Assembly (NCBI GenBank): GCA_002788515.1
Contig: PFRJ01000097.1
Location: forward strand, 1-5,450
Direction: 5' to 3'
Length of the DNA stretch: 5,450 bases
Origin: Nitrosopumilales archaeon CG_4_9_14_0_2_um_filter_34_16
Lineage (GTDB): Archaea > Thermoproteota > Nitrososphaeria > Nitrososphaerales > Nitrosopumilaceae
Both the position numbers and the translations under genes were made by a program. The notes beneath the pieces were generated by a model. That model searched no databases. It saw nothing but the letters and a program-made list of their open reading frames with translations, and was not told the origin of the DNA. Below, one piece after another: positions 1 to 5,450 of this stretch. Position 1 is the first letter of the stretch, and each line of letters opens with the position of its first letter.

Positions 1-88
1 TAACGGTACCATCGTCTCAGGCACAAACTCTACAGGAATCCCAGTTAACGGTACCATCGTCTCAGGCACAAACTCTACAGGAATCCCA
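1..88 (+). repeat. 45-bp perfect tandem repeat encoding a 15-residue double-sequon unit
   Basis: Two units are visible, 1-43 (missing its first two bases at the window edge) and 44-88, and they are identical wherever both can be compared. Each encodes V-N-G-T-I-V-S-G-T-N-S-T-G-I-P, with two N-glycosylation sequons (NGT and NST). The period is a multiple of three, so copy-number change keeps the frame. The array probably continues upstream. The likely role is a flexible, glycosylated spacer before the first LamG domain. Identical DNA between copies, including synonymous positions, points to recent duplication. Confidence 0.93.
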
Positions 89-3000
89 ATAATACTGCCA
101 AATGCCACAGAATCCTGGAAATTTGATACCCAAGTTAACGGCTCACGCTTTATTGGTGATGTCTACATCAAAGAAGCTGATTCTAGCCTAATTTTGGACG
201 GTGAGGGATATCTCTCAAATAATGGAAATTCAACTAGTGATATCTCAAACATTTCAATTACTGCCTGGGTAAATCCTGATTATTCTGCAGGATCAGCAGA
301 ATTTACAGTAATTTCAAAGGAAAAATCATTTGCTTTAACCATTAACAACAATGTTGCACCACAAAAAATTGCCAAATTTGCAGTATTTGATGGAATTAAA
401 TGGCATACTGTAGAAACTTCCACACAAATTGGTAATGATTGGTCTCATATAGCTGCAACATTTAATGGTACATCACTTTCAATTTACACAAATGGTACAA
501 TATCTAATGTAAATGAATCAGTTGAAACAATTTCAATGACAATACATGGTGAGCTGAAACCAAAAACAATTGAAACTATTAGTTCAACGTCAGATGTGAT
601 CATAGGTGCATCACTTGAAAATCAAAGAACAATAGATGACGTAACAAAACAATTCCATGGTGAAATAAAAGAAGTTAATGTATTTAATGTATATCTTACT
701 GCAGAACAAGTTGCAGAAATTTATTTACAAACATTACCATCTATTCAATCATTATACAATAAAACAATAACACCAATCATAGAAGAGAAGCAAACCGTAA
801 TCATTGATATACTTGCACCAAAAATTATTACAAATTCTACAAATGTTAATGGTACAAATATTGATTTATCAAATGTGAACGGTACACAAATTGATTCAAT
901 AAATGCAACAAATAATATGATTACATTTAATGATACACAAAATTATATTCCAATTAAAGAAGAGTCATTAAATCAAGAACTTGACAGACTAACAATCTCA
1001 ACATGGATTAATCCTGATTATTCTGCAGGATCAGCAGAATTTACAGTAATATCTAAAGAAAGTTCATTTGTTCTTGGCATAAATAATATTCATTCACCAG
1101 AAAAGGTTCCAACATTTGCAATATTTGATGGTATTACATGGACAAAGATTGTTGGCAAAACACAAATCAATGATTGGGCACATCTTGTTGCAGTAATTAA
1201 CGGAACAGAAATTTCATTATATCTAAATGGTATCTTAGAGGTATCTGCTACTCTTCCTAATTCATTTGTAATATTGGATGGCGAGGTATCTCCAGTATCA
1301 GCTGATGTTGCAGAAAATGATTCTGATGTGATCATTGGTGCATATCTCAATACGCTTAGAAGCAAAGTATCTCTTTCAAACCACTTTTCAGGCACTATAG
1401 ACGACGTTTTAATCTACAAAGAAGCACTTTCTAGCACCCAAATCAATGAAATCTACTCAACATACCTTACACCTTCTGAAGACCATAAAATTCCATTTGA
1501 ATCACATTTGTTATCTTTTACAGACTCAGTCACTGTATTTGTTAACAATGAACTTGTATCTGATACAATCTATGTTGCACCAATTAATCCTGAATCTGAA
1601 AAACCATCAATTGCACAATCACTCTCATTTTCAGATTATGTAACTTACAAGGTTAATGGATCTGTAAATGATGTATCAGTTGAAGTAGTGATATTTTCTG
1701 ATGTAGTCATAGCCACAATAATTTCAGCTCAAGCAATAATGGAACAAGATAATTTAACCATCATCGATTCTATGTCTTTATCTGATGTAGTCATAGCTAC
1801 AGTAATTCCAAATAATTCAATAATCGAGGAAAATGACGCATTAACAATTTCCGAAACATTATCTTTCGATGATTCTATTTTAATAACATTAAATGGACAA
1901 AATATTGTTAATCTTTCTGAATTATTACAATTAGATTCATCACTTTTACTATCTGATGATACTGAAACATCTAGTAGTATTACAGACATACAATTAGGAC
2001 ATGGTACAATTGAAATTAACAAACCAGTAATTTGGACACATAATGTAACATTCCATAATAACACTGAATCACTTGCAATGGAAATTCCAGCCGATGCAGA
2101 AATTCTTATGATCAAAACACATAATGGTACATCAGAAACTATAATCTTTGACTCCAATGATTATTCTACATCAAATGTAAACTATACTGGATTATATGAT
2201 GATGATGATATTTCAGAAAAAGATCTAAAGAAATACTTTAGATTAATCGATTCAATCCAAACCATTGAAACAAAAATCAACAATACAAGTGAAAAAATTG
2301 CATATTATGCAAATCTTGATACTGCAAAAGCACACAAAAAGCTTGACAAATTAACTGATACACTAGATAAGTTAGAAGTTAAATTAGAAAAGAAATTAGA
2401 TAATCTTCCTACCAATGTATCGCTTGCTTCTCTAAAACAAATGGATGAAATGTTACAAAAAGACAAACCTCTCAAAGTTTTACTTCTTAATCACACTGAT
2501 CCAAATATTGAATTAACATTTACAACACCTGCAGCATATACTGTAGAACAAAATAACTCTACAAATGACAAATTTGACAAAAAGATAACAGTTGCCCATC
2601 AATCTGCACTACATTATTCTAATGTTACAACATATACTGATATTCCTGAAAATCTTGTTATTGGTGGTACCAATTTTAAATTATTCTGGAATATTGACAA
2701 AAACCTCTTAACTACAAACTCTACTGACCTCTTAACTACAAACTCTACTGACCTCTTAACTACAAACTCTACTGACCTCTTAACTACAAACTCTACAGAC
2801 AAGATTAGAGTAGATGTAACAAATGATCCAAGATTTGCAGTAGAATTTGTAGATACTGATGGAAATGGAATTGTTGACAGAATGCAATGGGTTGTACCAC
2901 AACTATCTGAACAAGAATTTGATATTGAAGCAGATCTTGAAATTATTAATGTTCAAAGCTATCCTGCAGTAGGTGGAACATGGAAAGTTAAATTTACAAC

Positions 3001-5450
3001 AAATGGTACTGCCAATTTAACTATCACTGCTATTAATGGAACAACATTTGGTACTGCATCCCCAGATGATCTTTTGTTCTTGGAACTAAACAACGGTACT
3101 CATAAACTAAATCCAACATTTAATGGTAATTCCATTACATATTACAACTATTCCAGCACTGCAGAAGGATTTGAAGAATCTGAAGTATTAACTCCATTCA
3201 AACACCACTTGATGTTTCAATTTGGTAACAAGACTGTATACGCAAACAACAGTGCATTTGTTCCAAATGGACCAAAATCAATTCTCTTGTTTGGAGATCC
3301 TATAGTTCTTGGTGTTCCTGACACTCAAGATGATCTGGCAATCTCCAATGCTGTAATTCCAGGTTGGGATGAAATAGCTGATAGACAAGATTCAATCTTC
3401 ACTCATGCTCATACTGGTGGCGGATGTAATAGTATAGATGATTCTTGTACAGAAATTCAAGTCTCAGATGCGGGAACATACAGAGTTAATTACGGATTAA
3501 GTATTGATGGTGGAATTACTGCAAATAGATACCAAGCAGTTTCATTTGTACAAAATGACACTGATGGTGTTGGAGGTTATACTACTGGCAAAGGAATCTC
3601 ATGTTTTGATTCTGCATATAGAAGATCAGTTGATAACAAAAACACCGAAGTTTTCTCTGGTGAGTGTTTAGTAGATCTTCAAGCAAATGGAAAAGTCCGT
3701 GTTGGTTTATCAAAAATAAGCTCTCTTACGGGTTCTGGCGCTTTCACATTTGCAGATAATGAAAACTGGTTCCAGATGGAAAAAGTCGTAAATCCAATAA
3801 TTTCACTCAGAAAATCTGGCACTTCAGTTACAGTTACCAGCACTAGTGCTGAAATGACTTTTAACAATACTGATATTGTAAAGCAGGATACTAGCGCATT
3901 CACATTTACTGAACCTAGTGTAAACTGGGGTGATACTACACAACAAGGAACTGCAACTGCTACTAACTGGCTTAGATGCATGGGTGGAACATCTCCTAAC
4001 ATTAACGGAATGGTTCTTGAGAGTGCTTCTGTATCTTCAACAGCAGGTAGTGGAAATGCTAGAATTGCTGTTTATCAAGGAGGATCTTTGAGTGATCCAC
4101 AAGCTGCAACATTGGTATGGGATGGTGGAATTATAAATGATGAAGCAGGATTTGTTACTAAATCCGGCGCATCTGCACCACTAGCTGCAAATACGCCTAC
4201 CTGGATTTGTCTTAAAGACAATGACAGTAATTTCAACGTTCATTACAACACTTCACATGATTCTTCCTCTAATTTCCAAAGCGGATTAGGTAGATGGGCA
4301 GCATCTGGTTTGAGCACAGATGAAACTGTTGCATATCCATCAAGTCTTGCAGGCGGTGGAACATCATTTAGTAATTTCTGGTACTCATTTTATCTTACCT
4401 ATCGTGCACCAGGACACCTTACAGTAGATCAAGATGGATTGTACAAAGTATCTTACAGTGCACTTTACAATGATCCTACATTTGATAGTTCCAGAGCAAG
4501 TATAATTGGAAAAATCCAAACAAACAACACTGGCTCATTTGTTGATAATGTATACGGTGGAAGTGTCACATACAACAGAGATGAAGGTGGAATTAACTAT
4601 TCTGCACTATCATCTTCTACAATTCTAGAACTCAACAAAGATGATGAAATTAGATTCATGTCAACTGATGAAGGAACAAGAACTTCGTTTGCTACTAACT
4701 ATCATCTTGACGTCGAGTATCTCGGAACCACTTCTGAGGCAAATACTTTGAGAATTTACAATTCTGCTGGAGGTCTTAACCTTGACGATCCAAATGATGT
4801 TCTAATTACATGGAATAAATCCGATGAGATAGGCAGTCACTTCACATTTACTGGTGATAGTTCACCTACTAGTGAAATCACAATAAAAGCTGACAGTCTA
4901 TATCATATTGCATATGGAATTGATGCTACACATACTGGATCTTCTGGTGATAGATTTGCACAAAAAACTAGACTACAAATTAACTCAGGCAGTGGATGGA
5001 ATGACGCAAAGGCATGTTTCGGTGATGGCTTTTCAAGAGGTACTGCTAATGCTAATAATCATTGGACTTCCACTGCAGCAACAAGTTGTATGCTTGACTT
5101 GAAGATAGGCGACAAACTCAGAGTAGTAAGTAAAAGAGTAGGAGATGAACTTACATCTACTAATGTCAACACAACAGCCAATGAAATCTATCTTACAATC
5201 CAAAGTTTATCGATTAGCAATCCCCCACTACAAGATTCTTTATCACTTGGTGATTTGGTAAAAGCCTTTGTAGTTAAGAACAAGCAAGAACAATTATCTT
5301 TCTCTGATACTGTTACAGCTACAAAGGACGCAACAGTAACATTAACTGAAGCATTACCTTTAGATGATCCTCTTATAGTTGTAGACAAAGACGGTCAAGT
5401 GCTAGTTAGCCTTGATGAGTCATTTTCATTATCTGATGCACCAATCACAA
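1..5450 (+). CDS. Internal part of a giant modular cell-surface protein (LamG, SLSFSD-repeat and C1q-like modules)
   Basis: I translated the frame whose codons start at position 2 and found no stop to the right edge; the frame register was checked at about a dozen points. Both ends are missing, so start codon, signal peptide, ribosome site, anchor and stop cannot be seen. The 1,816 residues visible are all modular extracellular-type sequence: sequon-rich tandem repeats, two LamG-like domains, L/F-S-D repeats, a coiled coil, a calcium-type loop, three jelly-roll units and more L/F-S-D repeats. There is no catalytic motif, P-loop or transmembrane segment. Giant Ser/Thr/Asn-rich proteins of this build are known in Nitrosopumilus-type archaea and are thought to be surface adhesins or envelope components; that role is inferred here from composition and domains. 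A very long secreted protein of another AT-rich microbe is the alternative. The coding call is near certain; the function is tentative. Confidence 0.93.
110..727 (+). other. LamG/concanavalin-like beta-sandwich domain 1
   Basis: This covers window residues about 37-242. Family landmarks are visible in order: a LDGEGY strand, I-S-I-T-A-W-V, F-T-V-I-S-K-E, F-A-V-F-D-G, W-S-H-I-A-A-T-F-N-G, L-S-I-Y-T-N-G-T, D-V-I-I-G-A, and a closing F-H-G-E-I-K-E-V-N-V-F then L-T-A-E-Q-V-A-E-I-Y. This order is typical of the laminin-G/concanavalin superfamily (LamG-3-like), whose members often bind glycans or other surface ligands, frequently with calcium. The length of about 200 residues is usual. The ligand cannot be told from sequence. 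It resembles domain 2 downstream and is probably an old duplicate of it. Confidence 0.85.
728..919 (+). other. Inter-LamG linker with a degenerate 10-residue repeat
   Basis: This is a low-complexity spacer between the two LamG domains. At 842-871 and 872-901 lie two diverged 30-bp units encoding N-V-N-G-T-N-I-D-L-S and N-V-N-G-T-Q-I-D-S-I, followed by a weaker NAT-containing third unit. Each carries an NGT sequon, like the 45-bp repeat at the left edge, but here synonymous and replacement changes have accumulated, so the array is older. The role is probably a glycosylated spacer. Confidence 0.7.
920..1468 (+). other. LamG/concanavalin-like beta-sandwich domain 2
   Basis: This covers window residues about 307-489. 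It follows the same order of strands as domain 1: L-T-I-S-T-W-I, F-T-V-I-S-K-E, F-A-I-F-D-G-I-T-W, W-A-H-L-V-A-V-I-N-G, I-S-L-Y-L-N-G, D-V-I-I-G-A-Y, then F-S-G-T-I-D-D-V-L-I-Y-K-E-A-L-S and Q-I-N-E-I-Y. The G-x-I-D-D-V-x-I-Y ending is the clearest LamG-3 hallmark in the window. No cysteine is present, unlike many animal LamG domains. Binding of a polysaccharide or neighbouring cell surface is plausible but inferred. The fold assignment is firm; the ligand is unknown. Confidence 0.88.
1508..1963 (+). repeat. L/F-S-D repeat block 1 (about 28-residue period)
   Basis: Six copies of a short hydrophobic-S-D core recur, with the L or F codon at 1517, 1628, 1694, 1778, 1865 and 1949. The last three intervals are 84, 87 and 84 bases, about 28 residues; the first two are 111 and 66. 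Cores read S-F-T-D-S-V, S-F-S-D-Y-V, I-F-S-D-V-V, S-L-S-D-V-V, S-F-D-D-S-I and L-L-S-D-D. Between cores lie alternating hydrophobic and polar residues, suggesting beta-strand repeats. Such 'SLSLSD' repeats recur in giant archaeal surface proteins, from memory, probably as a stalk. A second block of the same type starts near 5237. Confidence 0.8.
1979..2212 (+). other. Beta-rich segment before the coiled coil
   Basis: The roughly 75 residues contain alternating patterns such as V-I-W-T-H-N-V-T-F, L-A-M-E-I-P-A-D-A-E-I-L and T-I-I-F-D, with sequons NVT, NNT, NGT and NYT. It ends in an Asp run (four GAT codons at 2198-2209). It looks like one part of a beta-sandwich that the coiled coil then interrupts, with more strands resuming after about 2440. 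I do not recognise a named family, although similar P-A-D-A-E-I strands are familiar from other archaeal envelope proteins. Confidence 0.5.
2213..2407 (+). other. Charged alpha-helical segment, predicted coiled coil
   Basis: About 65 residues (window 738-802) are rich in Lys, Glu, Asp and Leu, with no proline until the end and a heptad-like spacing of Leu/Ile. The best part reads K-L-D-K-L-T-D-T-L-D-K-L-E-V-K-L-E-K-K-L-D-N-L. A Tyr/Ala-containing break near 2300-2325 could make it a helical hairpin. It is the only clear helical stretch in an otherwise beta-rich protein, so it may be a rigid spacer or an oligomerisation element. The helical call is good; the oligomeric state is unknown. Confidence 0.75.
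2408..2704 (+). other. Beta-rich segment between the coiled coil and the 24-bp repeat
   Basis: The first 11 or so codons, through an M-D-E-M-L-Q-K-D-K-P stretch, still look helical. After that come strand-like patterns K-V-L-L-L-N-H-T, I-E-L-T-F-T-T-P, A-Y-T-V-E-Q and F-K-L-F-W-N-I-D. Sequons NVS, NHT, NNS, NST and NVT are present. The closing F-K-L-F-W strand feeds directly into the minisatellite. It may belong to the same interrupted beta module as 1979-2212. No named family is recognised. Confidence 0.45.
2705..2800 (+). repeat. 24-bp in-frame minisatellite, four copies, encoding L-L-T-T-N-S-T-D
   Basis: Units lie at 2705-2728, 2729-2752, 2753-2776 and 2777-2800. The first three are identical and the fourth differs by one synonymous base (ACA for ACT before the last GAC). 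Each encodes one NST sequon. It sits between a strand ending F-W-N-I-D-K-N and the next one, K-I-R-V-D-V-T-N-D-P, so it probably extends a surface loop. The period is a multiple of three, so expansion or contraction by slippage keeps the gene in frame. Confidence 0.95.
2801..3290 (+). other. Calcium-type loop and beta-sandwich-like module
   Basis: After the minisatellite, a strand V-D-V-T-N-D-P-R-F leads to D-T-D-G-N-G-I-V-D at 2852-2878, matching the DxDxNGxxD calcium-binding loop seen in thrombospondin type 3 and dockerin-like repeats. Then M-Q-W-V-V-P-Q-L-S-E-Q and I-I-N-V-Q-S-Y-P-A-V-G-G-T-W-K-V-K-F begin a beta-sandwich-like run ending with L-F-L-E-L-N-N-G and F-G-N-K-T-V-Y. I recall this combination from other archaeal and candidate-phylum bacterial surface proteins but cannot name the family with confidence. 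The calcium site is seen only as a motif. Confidence 0.6.
3338..3796 (+). other. C1q/TNF-like jelly-roll unit 1
   Basis: This covers window residues about 1113-1265. The pattern S-I-F-T-H, then T-E-I-Q-V-S-D-A-G-T-Y-R-V-N-Y-G, then an R-Y-Q-A-V-S-F-V-Q-N-D-T strand, a Gly/Tyr-rich stretch, C-L-V-D-L-Q-A-N-G-K-V-R-V-G and a closing W-F-Q-M-E-K-V matches the strand order of C1q/TNF-like jelly rolls (itv..aGtY.v.Y, then ..L.aGd.i.v). Four cysteines lie at 3425, 3446, 3602 and 3665, enough for two disulfides. Such folds usually trimerise and bind ligands at cell surfaces. The fold is inferred by pattern, not by search. Confidence 0.65.
3797..4732 (+). other. C1q/TNF-like jelly-roll unit 2, split by an inserted domain
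   Basis: This covers window residues about 1266-1577. The first strands (I-S-L-R-K-S-G-T, A-E-M-T-F-N-N-T-D, S-A-F-T-F) match the opening of unit 3 (L-R-I-Y-N-S-A-G-G, V-L-I-T-W-N-K-S-D, S-H-F-T-F). The rest (G-H-L-T-V-D-Q-D-G-L-Y-K-V-S-Y, R-A-S-I-I-G-K-I-Q-T-N-N, T-I-L-E-L-N-K-D-D-E-I-R-F, L-D-V-E-Y-L-G) resumes only after about 165 extra residues. The jelly-roll strands themselves have no cysteine. At over 310 residues the unit is twice the usual length, which the insertion accounts for. Confidence 0.6.
3917..4411 (+). other. Domain inserted in jelly-roll unit 2 (beta-sandwich-like)
   Basis: About 165 residues separate the S-A-F-T-F strand from P-G-H-L-T-V. They contain W-L-R-C-M-G-G, N-G-M-V-L-E-S-A-S-V, A-R-I-A-V-Y-Q-G-G-S-L-S-D-P, L-V-W-D-G-G, L-A-A-N-T-P-T-W-I-C-L and F-W-Y-S-F-Y-L-T-Y. 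The order 'induce strand, R-I-A-V-Y strand, L-A-A-N-T-x-x-W-I strand' resembles carbohydrate-binding-like beta sandwiches found in secreted microbial proteins, but I cannot name a family. Two cysteines (3977 and 4208) could form one disulfide. It may be an extra binding head. Confidence 0.55.
4745..5215 (+). other. C1q/TNF-like jelly-roll unit 3
   Basis: This covers window residues about 1582-1738. Strands in order are L-R-I-Y-N-S-A-G-G, V-L-I-T-W, S-H-F-T-F, S-E-I-T-I-K-A-D-S-L-Y-H-I-A-Y-G, R-F-A-Q-K-T-R-L-Q-I-N-S-G-S-G-W, a Gly/Asn-rich turn with G-F-S-R-G-T-A, C-M-L-D-L-K-I-G-D-K-L-R-V and E-I-Y-L-T-I-Q-S-L. The L-x-x-G-D-x-L-R-V strand is the classic late strand of C1q-like domains and is the best evidence for this fold in the window. 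Two cysteines (5015 and 5087) could pair. The unit is uninterrupted and of normal length. Confidence 0.7.
5237..5450 (+). repeat. L/F-S-D repeat block 2, running off the right edge
   Basis: Immediately after the third jelly roll the L/F-S-D motif returns: S-L-S-L-G-D-L-V (core codon 5246), L-S-F-S-D-T-V (5300), L-P-L-D-D-P-L (5360) and S-F-S-L-S-D-A-P (5429). Intervals are 54, 60 and 69 bases, shorter than the 84-87 seen in block 1. The array is open at the right edge and probably continues. Its return after the beta domains shows that the protein alternates stalk-like repeats with globular heads. Confidence 0.78.

Noticed and set aside
1090..1395. Minus-strand ORF of 101 codons
   Set aside because: It lies antisense to LamG domain 2, which has clear family landmarks on the + strand; the product has no recognisable features.
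1446..1643. Plus-strand ORF of 65 codons
   Set aside because: It is in another frame over the end of LamG 2 and the start of the L/F-S-D block; the composition (Leu/His/Gln-rich) is what a shifted AT-rich frame gives.
1729..2157. Minus-strand ORF of 142 codons
   Set aside because: Antisense shadow of the L/F-S-D repeats and following beta segment; Ser/Ile/Val-rich with no domain, and the + frame is open through it.
2198..2209. Four consecutive GAT codons as a slippage or frameshift site
   Set aside because: The frame continues cleanly on both sides and the tract is short and trinucleotide-based, so no shift is indicated.
2705..2800. CRISPR-like array
   Set aside because: The 24-bp units are directly adjacent with no spacers, and they encode a regular in-frame peptide.
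2614..2802. Minus-strand ORF with a repeated R-S-V-E-F-V-V-K unit
   Set aside because: The protein repeat is just the antisense reading of the 24-bp minisatellite; any period divisible by three stays open in such frames.
3679..4002. Minus-strand ORF of 107 codons, hydrophobic
   Set aside because: Antisense to jelly-roll units 1-2; the Val/Leu-rich look comes from reverse reading of Thr/Asn/Glu codons, and no start context supports it.
4908..5388. Two short ORFs (4908-5102 +, 5188-5388 -)
   Set aside because: Both overlap the well-supported third jelly roll and second repeat block in other frames and show no features of their own.

Overview
The window is coding from edge to edge. One + strand reading frame (codons starting at position 2, 5, 8 ...) is open across all 5,450 bases, about 1,816 codons, with neither its start nor its stop inside the window. 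It is therefore an internal slice of a giant protein. There is no intergenic sequence, RNA gene, promoter or terminator to annotate, and the shorter ORFs in other frames are shadows of this one.

The DNA is AT-rich, with strong A/T preference at third codon positions. The protein is rich in Asn, Thr, Ser and Ile, carries dozens of N-X-S/T sequons, and combines LamG-like, 'SLSFSD'-type and C1q/TNF-like modules. From memory of such proteins, this fits a giant secreted or cell-surface protein of an ammonia-oxidising archaeon (Nitrososphaerota, Nitrosopumilus or Nitrosarchaeum type). The lineage is an inference; no marker gene is present.

Layout, left to right: (1) a 45-bp perfect tandem repeat cut by the left edge, encoding two sequons per unit, in a segment with unusually C-ending codons; (2) two LamG/concanavalin-like domains (about 110-727 and 920-1468) joined by a linker with a degenerate 30-bp repeat; (3) a block of about 28-residue repeats with an L/F-S-D core (1508-1963); (4) a beta-rich region interrupted by a charged predicted coiled coil (2213-2407); (5) a region with a four-copy 24-bp in-frame minisatellite (2705-2800) and a DxDxNGxxD calcium-type loop (2852-2878), followed by a beta-sandwich-like module to about 3290; (6) three C1q/TNF-like jelly-roll units (about 3338-5215), the middle one apparently holding another beta-sandwich domain; (7) a second 'SLSLxD' repeat block running off the right edge.

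The modules probably form an extended extracellular stalk and adhesin: glycosylated repeats and linkers as spacers, with LamG and jelly-roll domains as binding heads. The first 1,112 residues have no cysteine and many sequons. The jelly-roll part has eight cysteines, an even number per domain, and few sequons. That contrast, the nested domain and the length-variable repeats are the most notable things here. I see no evidence of a defence, mobile or biosynthetic system.
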